A stretch of DNA of 64,000 nt from Primulina eburnea (GCF_022965805.1 NC_133103.1:30388626-30452625), one strand, 5' to 3'; counted from the stretch's first letter, positions 21,238 to 34,196 are shown. Notes: a model not told the origin generated them from the letters alone. Numbers and translations: made by a program.

Positions 21238-24200
21238 TCAGTCTCCCAAGTAGCTTCTTCAATGCCATGACGACTCCAATGAACTTTCACAAGCGGAATA
21301 GTCTTCGTTCTGAGTTATTTTTCTTTACAATCAAGAATCTGGATCGCTTTTCAAAATAACTCAAAGTCTCGTCTTGTTCGGCCTCGTCTGGCTGAAGAAT
21401 ATGAGAAGCATCAGGAATATACTTCCGTAGCATCGATACATGAAAGACATCATGTATTCTAGATAGAGATGGAGGAATAGCAAGTCGATAGGCACGATCT
21501 CCTATCTTCTCGAGAATCTCGTACTGCCCAATATATCGTGGAGACAACTTCCCTTTATTGCCAAATCTGACAACGCCTCTGAAAAGAGAAATCTTCAAAA
21601 ATACTCTCTCTCCTGCTTCAAATACCAACGGTCTACGTCGAACATTGGAATATTTGGCCTGTCTGTCTTGAGCTGTCTTCATTCTCTTCTGAACTAGCTT
21701 AACTTTCTCAGTCATTTCTCGAATCATATCAGTCCCAGGTTCTGGTACCTCAAAGTTATCGTCCCAATACAGAGGGGATCAGCACTTCTTGCCATACAAC
21801 GCTTCAAACGGAGACATCTCTATAATCATCTGATAGCTGTTGTTATAAGAAAACTCACAAGTTGCAAAGAATCTTCCCAATTAGTGCCAAAATCTAGCAC
21901 TACAGCTCTAAGCATATCCTTCAATGTCTGGATAGTCTGCTCTGACTGTCCTTCAGTCTGAGGATGATATGCAGTACTCAAATGCAATTTCTTACCTAGA
22001 GCTTGCTGTATACTGTGCCAAAAGTGCGAAGTAAATCGAGGATCACGGTCTGACACAATCGACTTCGGCACTCCATGCAATCTGACCACTTCTCTGACAT
22101 AAATATCTGCCATCCGGTCATGTCTGTAAGTCAATCTGGTCATGTATGTACGTCATCTTGTACGGAATAAGACATGCTGATTTGGTTAATCTGTCAATCG
22201 CGACCAAAATCGCATCACAACCTCTAGAGGAACATGGTAGCTTCGTAACAAAATCAATGGAAATGTGATCCCATTTCCATTCAGGAATCGATAAGCTATG
22301 CAACAGACCTCCTGGTTTCTTTCGGTCTGCTTTTACCTGTTTGTAATTTAGACATCTGGATACAAACTCTGCAATATCTGCTTTCATCTATTTCCACCAG
22401 AAATTTTTCTTCAAATCATTGTACATATTTCTGCCACAAGGATAAATACTAAATCGACCACTGTGCGCTTCTGATAATATCTGTCGTTTCAAATCTCAAA
22501 CATCTGGCACAACAAGACGATTATTCATATATAACACATCATTACGAACCTGATACTCTGATTGATGCCCTACTCTGACCATCAAAATCGAGTTTTGAAC
22601 ATTCTGATCAACTTTCTTTCCCTCTTTGATTCTCAAAATCAGCTCTGGTTCAACTTGAACAGCATAGAGTCTCAACGGTCTATAATCTGTTTCAAATACT
22701 AATCCAGACAAACAGCAATCTTCAATTAAATTTGAAACATCAATCGTCGAGAAGGATAAAGAACATACATTTTGACTCAGTGCATCAGCTGCTGCATTAG
22801 ACTTTCCCAGATAATATTTGATTTCACAATCAAAATCTTTCAATAAATCAAGCTATGTTCGTTGCCTCATATTCAGTTCTGACTGTGAAAATAGGTATTT
22901 CAGACTCTTGTGATCAGAATAAATCTCAAATTTCTCACCGTATAGGTAGTGTCGCCAAATCTTCAAAACAAATACAATCGCAGCCAATTCAAGATCATGC
23001 ATCGGGTAGCGAGTCTCATGTGTCTTTAACTATCTCGAGTCATAAACAATGACATGTCCTCGCTGTATCAGAACACAACCCAATCATCTGTGAGAAGCGT
23101 CACAATATACAACAAAATCACCAGTACCTGACGGAATAGTCAACACCGGAGTACAGGTTTATCTTTTCTTCAACTCTAGAAAACTGACTTCACATTCCTC
23201 TGACCAAAAAAACGGTAAATTCGTCTGAGTTAACTGAGTAATCGGCTTAGCAATGCTGGAGAAATCTTTAATAAATCGATGATAATAGCCTGCTAAACCC
23301 ATAAAACTGCGTATCTCTGGCACTGATGTAGGTCTAGGCGAACTGATCACGGCCTTAACTTTGCCAGGGTCGACAGAAATCCCATATCCATATATGATAT
23401 GTCCCAGAAATACGACTTATCTCAGCCAAAACACACATTTCGACAGTTTTGCATACAATTTCCCAGTCAAATGTTCAGCATGATCATTCAAATTCTTTGA
23501 ACATATAAGAATATCATCAATGAAAATAATCACACACTCATCAAGATACTTCTGAAATATACTGTTCATCAAACCCATAAATAAGCTGGAGCGTTCGCTA
23601 AACAAAACGGCATGAGAATAAACTCATAATGGCCATACCTGATTCTGAAAGCTGTCTTCGATATATCAGAATCTCTGACTCTCAGCTGATGATATCCAGA
23701 TCTCAGATCGATCTTGGAATAAACAGAAGAACCCTGCAACTGATCAAATAAATCATCGATACGAGGCAAAGGGAATTTGTTCTTTACCGTAGCCTTGTTC
23801 ACTTGCCGGTAGTCAATGCAGAGTCTCATTGAACCGTCCTTCTTTCTGACAAATAACACTGGAGCACCGTAAGGAGAAACACTTGGTCTGATGTACCCCT
23901 TGGCTAGTAAATATAATAGTTGGTCCTTCAATTCTTTTAATTCAATCGGTGCCAATCTATATGGAGTTTTAGAAATAGGAACAGTACCTGGTATCAGTTC
24001 AATTCTGAAGTCTATCTCTCGAACTGGAGGCAAACCCGGAATATCATCTGGGAAGACGTTAGCAAACTCACATATCACTGGTAAATCTACCAATGTAGGG
24101 CTCGATTTTAGTACATCTACTGAATAAACAAGGAATCCCTCTTCTACTTTCTGTAATAATCGAGTCATAGATAGTGCAGATATCAAAGGAATTCTAGCTC

Positions 24201-25696
24201 TAGAACCCTTACCGTAAAATTTCCATTCATCAGCCATTTCAGGTCTGAATCTCACAATCTTCTGGAAACAATCTACGGTAGCTCTGTACTTGGTCAGCAT
24301 GTCGATACCAATAATGCAATCAGAATCAGACAACCCAAGTACAATACAATCTAACTCAATCCCATGCCCGTCATACTGTAGCATACAATGTTTAACAGAA
24401 TTCACTAATTTCAAACCTCTCCCCAAAGGTGAAGAGACAGATACTACAGCAGATAGAGACTCAACTGGCAAGGCATGTATCAATGAAAATCACTCAGAAA
24501 TAAATGTATGAGATGCTCCCGTATCAATCAATACATAGGCAGGATAACCATAAAGAGAACAGTCACCTACAACGACATCATCAGGTGCACTTCATGGGCT
24601 TGTTCGTCAGTCAAAGCAAATACCCTGGCCTGCTGTCTCAGAGGCTGGCTAATAGTCTGGCTTCCTCCTATCCTCGGTTGTGACGGGGCATGTGCTTGCT
24701 AGAAGGAGTGAACAACAGATGATCGTCTATCAGACTGTGCCACTGATCCAGATGATTATGCTCCCTGAGATCGTTGGGAACCTCGCTATGGACAAACTCT
24801 GGCAAAATGTCCCTGCTGTCTGCAGATATTGCAACTACCAAACACTCCTTGGTAATGCTCTGTGGGATGTCACCCTCCGCAAGTTCTACAATAAGCCCCT
24901 GTATGACTGTGACTTTGTCGTGAACCACTGGAGCTAGATGAACTGCTGCCAGACTTCTTAAAATGTTTTCCTCTGTCCTTCAAGTAATCATTCTTTCCAC
25001 TGCTACTGCTACAATCTCAAATCTGGGAGGGGGTTGGTGGAACTGAGTAGTAAATGGTTGTTGTTTCGTTGCTGGGGCAACATATGAAGCTCCTTTCTGC
25101 CTGATCAGGCCCGCTTTCGCTCCTTTTGCTCTATTCAAAGTATCAGCAAAATTATTCGGTCTCCCAGTGTTCACCAATGTAAAGATCTCAGGATTCAGCC
25201 AATTGATGAATTGATCAGCAATAGCTTCGTCATTCTCAGCCACGTGTGGAGCAAAACGCAACAAGGTAGAGAACTTGGCCACATATTCTTCAATGTTCAG
25301 TTGACCATGTCTCAGATTAGCAAACTCTGCTCCCTTTTCTTTCTTGTACGATACTGAGAAAAATCTTTGATAAAACTCAGTCTTCAAGATATTCCAAGTA
25401 ATCACTGTACCTCGATGCTCCAATGCTCTCTTTGTTGTAAGCCACCAATTATTTGAAATATCATGCAATTGGTGCCCGATCAGTCTAACTCTTCGTTCAT
25501 CTGTATAATCCAATGAATCAAACAACATCTCAATGTCATCTAGCCAACTTTCACAGTCAACTGATGACTCAGTTTCTTTTAGAGTCGGTGGTTTAAACGA
25601 CTGAAATCTCTTCAGTAATGTTTCCATCGGGGTTGTTGTGACATCCATCGGATTAGGTGAGGTACTGCCCTGTTCTGGGAATCTTCGAGGAGGCAT
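21238..25696 (-). pseudogene. Element D gag-pol polyprotein (broken by many stops and frameshifts)
   Basis: The minus-strand order is complete but fragmented. Gag (25696-24980, start MPPRRFPEQG) holds the retrotransposon-gag domain (WWLTTKRAL, EYVAKFSTLLRFAPHV). The protease DTGASHTFIS near 24525 is followed by a stop. RT is open from 24483 to 23569 ([24 protein letters not shown] instead of LMPFGL). FIDDIL lies near 23520, then RNase H and RT end (23350-23159, 22843-22496). The integrase zinc region and core are at 22387-21826, with DRDPRFTS and TEGQSEQ visible. The C-terminal region is at 21727-21287. The first zinc-region Cys pair is altered (CLNY). At least seven breaks are needed to join these blocks, so it is non-functional. 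Confidence 0.9.
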
Positions 25697-25960
25697 ATCT
25701 GATTATCAAAAGGTTAGTACTCAAGTCTATAAAATATGTCTCAGTCCCCTTCTGATCATCTTACCTCTAATCAAGAATCGAGTCTGATTCATTCTCAATA
25801 ATACATGCTTTCAATCAAAGCAGTAAAACATGCGGTAATAGTAGCATACCATTTATGTAACTCAACATTATAATCAATCGCATGCTAGCATCACAAAAGC
25901 AAGGAAGAAAATTCAATCTACCCCGCTCAATCTCTTCTATCTCAGTCTAAGGAACCTACT

Positions 25961-25972
25961 GCTCTGCTACCA
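25961..25972 (-). promoter_or_regulatory. Primer-binding site of element D (one mismatch)
   Basis: The minus strand reads TGGTAGCAGAGC, five bases from the LTR end. The consensus of the other elements is TGGTATCAGAGC. Confidence 0.8.
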
Positions 25973-25977
25973 CCTGC

Positions 25978-27521
25978 TGTGGGGACCCGGATGCTAATTC
26001 ATTTCTTAATCATCTTTGGGAATAAATGGACCAATTAAATAAACTGGGTCTAAATTTTTTTTTTTAAATGCATAAGTGCAGAACATAAGATAACCAATTT
26101 TATACAAACATCCAAAGTAAAGTACAAGTCTTGTACAACATACATTCATCTCAAACTAAGGTTCAAAAGCTAAATCTCTAGTGCTGAAACTAATTCTAAT
26201 TCTGGGCCCAGATCTCCACGCTATTTTTTAATCTCTCATCCTCTTATTGACCCTGATCCTGACCCACCTATTATCATGCACACATACAAACAAAACAACA
26301 GCCGGATAACTCCGGTGAGAATATAATTCCCAGTACAAACAATGTATACATGCATTTCATATAAACATATACAAAAGCATACAACAGTTATCAATAACAT
26401 GTATCAAATCTGAAAACATGAAATGATATAAAACTGTAAACCAAACTCATATATCTGACTCGACTCTGATCTAGTCTAGGGATCCCGGTTCCAGGACGTT
26501 GGCACTTTATATCGAATGTCTGCAATAGAAGTGGATCTACTCCTAAGCACATCGATATAAACCAAACATCCAATGTCTTGGCACTTGTGCCACAGGCTTG
26601 GCACCTCTGCCAATGACTCGTTCTCGCAATCTATCTTCTATTCTCTTATTTTCTATAAATCAATAAGCATATACATTCCAAGACTACAAAGGTATTAAAA
26701 TAATAATAAAAAAGTATGTGGTTTTGGGAAACTCAAATCCAATCTAACTCGAGTCGTATCTCTCGGTTAACATTGATTTATACCTTTCTTTTCTCGGTTT
26801 GACGAAGTCGAGGTCTTGAATTTGAAGCTGTCAATACTCAATCTGGAAATGACATTATAAGGAGTACAATATCAATATACAATCCAACCAATACTGGATA
26901 TAATCAGAGCTCAATCTAATTCTGATTCGACGGCATAACAACACAATCTCGATATACCGAGCAATACAATATCAACTGACATCAATCTCAACAACTCATA
27001 ATCAATCGAACTCGGATTAAAAATTGAACAGACGGATCTTGAACAAATCACAATTCCTATTTTATGAAATCTTGAAGCTGAAATGATATTCATTGAGCTT
27101 TCTCGGTTTTCTCAATTTTTGCAATTTCTTTATGAAGGAATGAAGTTTATATATATCAACTTGCATGGTAAATATATGTGACTTATTATTTCTCTATATC
27201 AGGCGACGCTCGGGCGGTCAAAGATTACCGCTCGGGCGCGGAACATTCTGTCCGAGCACTATACTTGTTGTACACTAGCGCTTGGGCGGTCATTTTCTGT
27301 CGCTCAGGCGCCAAACGTTCTGTATGAGTACTAAACTTGTGGTGTACTGGCGCTCGGGCGGTCTTTTTCTACTGTTCGAGCGCCAAACATTCTGTAAAAT
27401 ATTTGGTCTTGTAATGCACCGATGCTCAGCTTCTCCATTCACATCTTATTTTCGCTCCAGAAATCTCAATTCTTTCAATTAATCAATGTCTGATTTCAGT
27501 GATATAATCTCAGGCATTACA
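25978..27521 (-). mobile_element. 5' LTR of element D
   Basis: A 1544-bp LTR flanked by tgtgt (27522-27526). Compared with the other LTR it lacks 238 bp at 27008/27009, with a two-base ga microhomology. The loss falls downstream of the TATA box, in the transcribed leader region. Confidence 0.9.
27204..27430. repeat. U3 palindrome array, element D 5' LTR
   Basis: It has the same three CG-rich inverted repeats as at 20781-21010, with scattered substitutions (for example GCGCTTGGGCGGTC near 27278). Confidence 0.88.
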
Positions 27522-27679
27522 TGTGTACTGTGTGCTAGCTTGAGTCTGATTCCTCTTCTTTTGCATCTCAAAATCAATGTCCCTCATTGCCTGCTCCGCC
27601 TGAAAAGCACAAGCGGCGGCCTCGTCATAGCTTGTTGGTCTCATCAACATAAAATCCAGGCGCAAGGTAGGTCTAAGTC
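27522..27679 (-). pseudogene. Element G gag, middle fragment
   Basis: The minus-strand frame contains RPTLRLDFMLMRPTSYDEAA and AFQAEQAMRDIDFEMQKK, a typical end of the Gag capsid domain in Tekay-like elements. It joins 44621 (…FMDGL) upstream and 11158 (QQESQGKF) downstream once the insertions are removed. Bases 27522-27526 are the TSD of element D and 27675-27679 the TSD of LTR X2. Confidence 0.82.
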
Positions 27680-28876
27680 TGTAACGTTCCGAAAATTTAA
27701 ATGTCCACACGAACCACATGCCTACAAGATTATTAAATTCCTTGTGTATTTCAATTAATTGTTTCAATTGCATTAATTAATTATGTTTTGCATATTTACA
27801 TGTTAAAAATATATTTTTCTACATGGTTGCATTAAAATGTATTTTTAAAGGTTATTCAAGTTGCGATTGACGAACGGAGACCGATAACTGAAAAATAAAA
27901 AATGTTTTATTGGTTATTTGTTTTTAATTATTTAAAATATGGTTGATGTTTATTTTTGAAAATAAGGGGGTTTTGAGGTGATTTTATATGTCGGAACGTA
28001 ATTTTTATCGGTGTTGAATTTTCCACAAAATACGAACGTGTTGGCAACCCGGCTAATAAATTAACAAACTTATTTTAAAAGATTATTTTTATATTTTAGT
28101 TAAATTATAATTAAGCATTAACGGGCCTATTTGTGTGCTTAATGGTCCTAAGCTTAATTAAGGAAATAATTAACTATGTATTATGTTAATCCCACCCCAA
28201 ACCCTACACAAAACTCATGCCACACACCCTCACAAACCCTCCAAACACACGACACATATACAAAATTTGGAGAAGAAATATCGAACTTTCAAGGGATATT
28301 TCTAGCCAAGGGTGTCGTCCCCGTTCTTCGCAATCGTCAACGATTACTCATGCGTAAATTACGCAAAGACACGCCATTTTCTTTCCTTCAAACATCCATC
28401 ATGCTGTAGTATTTATTTAATTATGTTTTGAATGAAAAACAAGTTGCACTTTATTATATTTTCGTTTTTGCATCAAACATGAATTTTAAAGCATGATATG
28501 TGAACCAAAAACATGATTTTTGTGATAAAAAAGGAATGCCATGATTAGGATATGTTTGAGAGATGTTTTTACATGTTTTAAAGAGTCCTAAAGCACACCA
28601 AAAACGTTGCAAATAAAAAAGAACAAAGCTGGAACCGTAGGCCAAAGAAAAGAGGAAACCGTGAGTTGTTGGGTTGTTCAAAGCGAAGGGGTTCGATCAC
28701 TATGCATGGGGTCTTGGGGCTCGACCAGGTCAGGGTGTTGGGTCCTAAGGGACTTGGGTCAAGGTCAGGAGCTAGGACCCCTCGCGTGCAGCCTTGGAGG
28801 AGTCCCATGGAAAAAGGACTCCTCGCGCGAGCTGTTGTAAGGGACAACAGCCAAGGGGGACTGGCTACTGGGGCTG
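27680..28876 (+). mobile_element. LTR of family X (copy X2), first part
   Basis: It starts TGTAACGTTCCG with flank aagtc. It is interrupted at 28876 by element E and resumes at 43287. It matches X1 (1830 to 1, inverted). It carries no credible gene; it does carry a G-rich tract at 28630-28876 that continues to about 43760. Confidence 0.85.
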
Positions 28877-30216
28877 TGTGGGGACCCGGACGCTAATCAT
28901 GTTCTTAATCATCATTGGGACTAATTAATCAATTATAATAAACAGGGTCTAATTTTTTTTTTTAAAATGCGGAAGGTAATGGAATCAAATTCCTATACAT
29001 ATCAGTATGAAAGTATAAATCTGATACAATATACAATCATACACATATCAGGTTCAACAACTAACTATCAAGTGTTTAAATCCTATTTCTAGTCCAAGTC
29101 CGTAGTCTCCACTCTAACTCGATCTTTCTTCACCTCTGTGACCTTTAACCTGTCCCACCTATTGCCATGCACACGTACAGATAAGACAACAGCCGGATAA
29201 CTCCGGTGAGATACAAATATCCCAGTATAAACATTGTATTAATGCAGTCATATAAAAATATATAAAAGCATAAACAATCATAAAAACATGTATCCAATCT
29301 GACTACATGAATCGATACAAATCTGTACCTAAATCTAAGACTCATTTCTAATCTAGGGATCCTAATCTAAATTTAGACTTTGTTATGCTGTATTGAATGT
29401 CTACAATAGACGTCGATCTACATCTAAGCTCATCGATACACCGTAAGTCTAGAGTCTTAGCGGTTCTGACAAAGACTCGGCGGTTCTATTCTAGCTAGGC
29501 TGATCTGCCCTAGACTCAAACTCTGGCTCTGCTATCATTCAATAGACTACACATATCAATATGATAATCTGCAAATATTAATGCAATAAAATATAGTATG
29601 TGATTTTGGGAAACTCAAGTCAAACCTAACTCGAGTTGTGCAATCCCGAATCAACATTTATTTATACCTTTCGTTCTGTCGCTCTGATACAATCGAAGTC
29701 TTGATTCCAAGTCTGTCACTGTTCAATCTGGCAATGACAATATTAATATAATGTATAAATATTCTAATCAAATCATAGCATCTCTGTTTTATCAAATTCT
29801 GACAGTACCATAGTACACTCTTGCGATACCGGTGATACCAAACCAGTATCTACTAATTCCATTAATTTACAATCAACCACCGTACAAATCTGATATCAAT
29901 TCTAGTCAATCTCATTTTGAAATTCATAAAAATTCCATATTCAGTCTGTTTCTTAATCCGACTTCGATTCTATGATGTCAACTACGTCAAGAACGTTATA
30001 TATGAATCGTATCTGATTCTGAGCATAGCATAATTTCAACTCTTAACAAAACGTAACAAAACTTACGTCCTGTAGTAGCTTTCGTTGCTAGGAACACGGT
30101 GTCGTACTCGGATTCAAGTTTGGACAAGTGGATCGTTCGTAAATCGAATTTTGAAATCAAAAGCAATTTCCTTCCTCAGCTTCGTTTTCCCCTTTCTTTC
30201 TGAAGAGCCACGGTTG

Positions 30217-30237
30217 TGTATATATATATATACATAC
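30217..30237 (-). promoter_or_regulatory. TATA region of element E 3' LTR
   Basis: A short alternating TA run (GTATATATATATATAC-like) lies directly downstream of the palindrome array on the minus strand. It is the probable core promoter. Confidence 0.65.
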
Positions 30238-30281
30238 AAACACATGCAAATGGACGAGTGGCTCACTCTTTGTAGCACACG

Positions 30282-30513
30282 TCTCGCGCATATGATCGAC
30301 CTATCTCGGCGCATATGCGCGAGACAAAATGTCTCGGCGCGTGTTTACACGGTGGCTCGCGCATATGCGCGACACTCATATGCGCGAGGCTTCTGCTCAA
30401 AAATGCCAACTCTCTGCCACCCTCGCGCATGTGCGTGAATCCAAGTCGCGCTTGTGCGCGAACCTCTCTGGACCTCTCGCGCATGTGCGTGCATATAGTC
30501 GCGCATGTGCGCC
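30282..30513. repeat. U3 array of CGCGCATATGCGCG palindromes (element E)
   Basis: About eight units of (CT)CGCGCATATGCGCGA or CGCGCATGTGCG occur in ~230 bases. The core GCGCATATGCGC is a perfect palindrome. The array is upstream of the TATA region on the minus strand, 130-360 bases from the LTR start. The partner array in the other LTR (42934-43152) lacks one unit (GCGCTTGTGCGC). Confidence 0.93.
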
Positions 30514-30643
30514 GATGATACTGTCCTCGCACATCAATTTTCACACGCGATCTCATTTCGTGTCTCGGTTAGCCCTTTCATAATCGTCTCGATTAAAAAT
30601 CCATAATCGTAATTCAACACGATATAAAATCTCGGGCATTACA

Positions 30644-30663
30644 TTTCTCCCCCCCCCCCCTAA
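30644..30663 (-). promoter_or_regulatory. Polypurine tract of element E
   Basis: The minus strand has a run of twelve G (plus-strand C at 30649-30660) followed by AGAAA and the LTR start. The run is longer than in the other elements here. Confidence 0.9.
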
Positions 30664-30744
30664 GATACGATTTCGCCCTTGGAATCACATGCAATCAATC
30701 GTATCAATAGGGAGTATATATAAAAACTGTATAAGAAATTTACA

Positions 30745-32971
30745 TTATCGAAATAACTCTTGGAACTCTTGTCTCATATCTGATTCAGTTTCCCAGGTGG
30801 CTTTTTCAGTGCCATGACGAGTCCATTGAACATTTACGAGTGGAATAGTCTTCGTTCTAAGCTGTTTTTCTTTGCGATCAATAATCTGAATCGGTTTTTC
30901 AACATAGCTCAACGTCTTATCCATTTCGGCCTCGTCTGGTTGAATAGAATGTGAAGCATCAGGAAGATATTTCCTTAGTAACGATACATGAAAGACATCA
31001 TGTATTCCAGATAATGAAGGCGGTAAGACAAGTCGATAGGCACGATCTCCTATCTTCTCGAGAATCTCATAAGGCCTAATGTATCGTGGAGACAGTTTTC
31101 CTTTCTTGCCAAATCTAACAACTCCTCTGAAAGGTGAAATCTTTAGAAATACTCGGTTTCCAACCTCAAATACCAACGGTCTACGTCGAACATTGGCAAA
31201 TTTGGCCTGTCTGTCTTGCGCTGCCTTCATTTTCTTTCGAATTAGCTTCACTTTTCTGTCATATCTCTGATCATATCAGGTCCAATCTCAGGCACTTCAA
31301 AGATATCATCCCAATAGAGAGGGGATCGACATTTCTTTCCGTATAACGCTTCAAATGGTGCCATCTCAATACTCGTCTGATAGCTGTTGTTGTACGAAAA
31401 CTCACAAAGAGGCAATGCATCTTGCTAATTAGTGCTAAAATCAAGCACTACTGCTCTAAGCATATCTTCCAGTGTCTGGATAGTCTGCTCTGACTCTCTA
31501 TCGGTCTGTGGATGATATGCGGTACTCAGATGTAACTTCGTACCGAGAGCCTGCTGCAAACTCTACCATAAGTGCGAAGTAAATCGAGGATCACGGTCTG
31601 ATACAATTGACTTCGGCACTCCGTGCAATCTGACCACTTCTCTGACATAGATCTCTGCCATCTGGTGTAATCTGTACGTCATCTTGTACGGAATAAAAAC
31701 ATGCGGATTTGGTCAATCTGTCAATCACGACCCAAATCGCATCACAACCTCGGGAGGAACGCGGTAGTTGCGTCACAAAATCCATGGAAATGTGATCCCA
31801 TTTCCATTCAGGAATGGACAAACTCTGTAATAAACCTCCTGGTTTCTCTCTCTCTGCTTTTACCTTCTGGCGATTCAGACATTTGGAAACAAATTCGGCA
31901 ATGTCAGTCTTCATTTGTTTCCACCAAAACTGTCTTTTCAAATCGTTATACATTTTTCTGCCACCAAGATGAATACTGAATCGACTGTTGTGTGCTTCTG
32001 ACAATATATGTCGTCTCAAATCTGAAATATTCGGCACAACCCTATGATTATTCACATACAAGACGTTATCACGTACCTGATACTCCGATCGATGTCCTGT
32101 TCTAACCGTCGATACTGATTTCTGTACATTCTGATCAACTTTCTGAGCTGCCTTAATCTTCATAATCAGCTCTAGTTTTACTTGCACCGTATAAAGTCTC
32201 AACGGTCTATAATCTGTTTCAAATGCTAATCCAGACAAACAGCAGTCTTCTATCAAATTTGAAACACCTATCGTCGACAAGGATAAAGAACATACCTTTC
32301 TACTCAGTGCATCGGCTGCTGCATTAGACTTTCTTGGATAGTATTTGATTTCACAATCAAAATCTTTAAGCAAATCAAGCCATCTCCGTTGCCTCATATT
32401 CAATTCAGATTGAGAAAACAGATATTTCAAACTCTTATGATCAGAATATATCTCAAACTTTTCACCATAAAGATAGTGTCGCCATATCTTTAATGCAAAG
32501 ACAATGGCTGCAATTCTAGGTCATGAATTGGATAACGGGTCTCATGTGGTTTAAGCTGTCTTTATGCATAAGCAATAACATGCCCTCATTGCATCAGCAC
32601 ACATCCCAACCCTCTGTGAGAAGCGTCGCAATAAACCACAAAATCACCAGTACCTGACGGAATAATCAACACAGGGGCACTGGTCAATCTCTTCTTTAAC
32701 TCCAGAAAACTGCTCTCACATTCTTCAGACCAAACAAATGGAGCATTCTTTTGAGTCAGCTTAGTAATTGGTTTAGCTATACTCGAGAAATCTTTAATAA
32801 AACGACGATAATATCCCGCTAAACCCATGAACCTGCGAATTTCGGGCGCTGACGTCGGTCTTGGCCAAGAAATCACGGCTTCCACTTTACTGGGATCCAC
32901 TGATATCCCATCTCCAGATATATTATGACCTATAAATACTACCTGTCTTAACCAAAACTCACATTTTGACA
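30745..32971 (-). pseudogene. Element E pol, RNase H to integrase and chromodomain (broken)
   Basis: This is the downstream half of the polyprotein, below the H insertion. Blocks: RT end and connection (32900-32586, [21 protein letters not shown]-like, then [15 protein letters not shown]), RNase H end and integrase (32430-31591, [16 protein letters not shown], zinc region, [15 protein letters not shown]), and C-terminal region with chromodomain (31251-30745, [31 protein letters not shown]). The integrase zinc region ends KCLNRQ where CX2C is expected, so a metal-binding Cys is lost. Stops and frameshifts separate the blocks. Confidence 0.88.
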
Positions 32972-33032
32972 GTTTATGTAGTATCCCGATGCCTAATTTG
33001 AGTTAATTATTGGATTAAATATTATTTCGGTG

Positions 33033-33252
33033 GGATCGGAAGGACCGAACAGGGTTCGGATCGTCCGAAGACAGGTGGCTGGACACGTGGAAGACATGCA
33101 AGGTTCGGATCGTCCGATCAGGGTTCGGATCGTCCGAAGACAGGTGGCTGGACACGTGGAAGACATGCAGGATTCGGATCGTCCGATCAGGGTTCGGATC
33201 GTACGAAGTGTGCCGGATCGGATCGTCCGAAGTGGATCGGATCTACCGATCG
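33033..33252. repeat. U3 array of CGGATCGTCCGA units and G-box modules (element H arrangement)
   Basis: It uses the same building blocks as the array of A, but the two G-box modules (CACGTG at 33084-33089 and 33153-33158) are separated by two GATCGTCC units, whereas they are adjacent in A. The 3' LTR copy is at about 38257-38476. Confidence 0.92.
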
Positions 33253-33256
33253 TTGT

Positions 33257-33265
33257 CTATAAATA
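33257..33265 (+). promoter_or_regulatory. TATA box of element H 5' LTR
   Basis: CTATAAATA follows the array, as in A. Confidence 0.85.
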
Positions 33266-34184
33266 GAGGCGCGAGGCTTCATTTGTTACTCGCCAATTCC
33301 GAGTGTTCCAGAGCGTTTTAGTCGTTTCTGATGGGTTTCTAGTCTTTTCCCGAGGTTTAGGCACTAGCGGGGAGCTACTGGTTTTGTAGCGGAGTTGTGC
33401 TCTAGTTGGGAGCTAGCGGCATCAGTGGGCTGACTACGGACGCAGGCTTGATTCTAGGGCTGATTGCTAGGATCTACTGGTTTGAGGTACGAAAGTACTA
33501 TCCGAGATAGCAGGATTGAGTATACTTTGCTATGTGTTGCATGTTTATATGTTGCATTATTATCTGTCATATGATGCATGGTTTATTATGCGGTATTTGC
33601 ATAATCATGTTGAGCCTGATTATCTTTGAGATAGCCTGTTGAGAGGGTGCTCAGCCCTCGTTTGTTGTGGATGGTTGGACCCCGTTGGCCGACGGTGGTC
33701 AGGTCACCGGTATATCCACAGGTTTATTTTGGTATGGGAGCCACCTCCTGGTGCGACGGCGCAGAGTGCTACATACCTTGACGTCATTTACCTGAGCAGT
33801 ATTTCGTTATACCCAGATCCTGGTATCCAGTACATTTTGCATACATGCATGTCATAGTCTTGTATACTCATGCTTTCGGTGCTGAGCGTTTTATGCTCAC
33901 GTCCTCGGTTTATCTCTGTTTTGGACACCCTATTCGATGGGGCAGGTCTCAGGTTGGACGGTCCAGGAGGGAGTGGACAGGGAGCTGGCAGAGGTTGACT
34001 TGTAGTTATTGGTATTCGTTCTTGGTATTTAGTTCGATCTGGTTGTTTAAGTATTTTGTATTTTCAGATTCGATTGGATTGTATTACTGTTTTTCTGCTG
34101 TATTACCTGATTCAGTTTTAAATGTTAATTTTGCATGCTTAAGTTCTGATTAGTAGGTGATTCTGGAACGGGTCACTACATTTA

Positions 34185-34196
34185 TGGTATCAGAGC
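34185..34196 (+). promoter_or_regulatory. Primer-binding site of element H (initiator-Met tRNA)
   Basis: TGGTATCAGAGC lies four bases after the LTR end, identical to that of A. Confidence 0.93.

Larger units (their letters stand above)
11159..27521 (-). mobile_element. Element D: broken Tekay-like chromovirus with perfect TSD (tgtgt)
   Basis: Outer boundaries are TGTGGAGACC at 11159 and ...GGCATTACA at 27521. They are flanked by tgtgt at 11154-11158 and 27522-27526. On the minus strand the order is 5' LTR (27521-25978), PBS, gag, PR, RT, RNase H, IN, PPT and 3' LTR (21099-19534 plus 11395-11159). The 3' LTR is split by element A. Without A the element is about 8.2 kb. The LTRs differ by a 238-bp deletion, a hexanucleotide expansion and many substitutions, so it is older than A. 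Confidence 0.88.
28877..30643 (-). mobile_element. 3' LTR of element E
   Basis: A 1767-bp LTR. On the minus strand it starts TGTAATGCCCGAG and ends GGTCCCCACA. It contains the GCGCATATGCGC array (30282-30513) and a TA-type core promoter (30217-30237). Confidence 0.92.
32977..34180 (+). mobile_element. 5' LTR of element H
   Basis: A 1204-bp LTR of the same family as A (TGTAGTATCCCGAT start). It carries the array at 33033-33252 and TATA CTATAAATA at 33257-33265. Confidence 0.95.

Noticed and set aside
30315..30583. Overlapping Cys/Arg/Met-rich frames in E LTRs (30315-30583, 42959-43221)
   Set aside because: They are produced by the GCGCATATGCGC repeat array being open in several frames on both strands.
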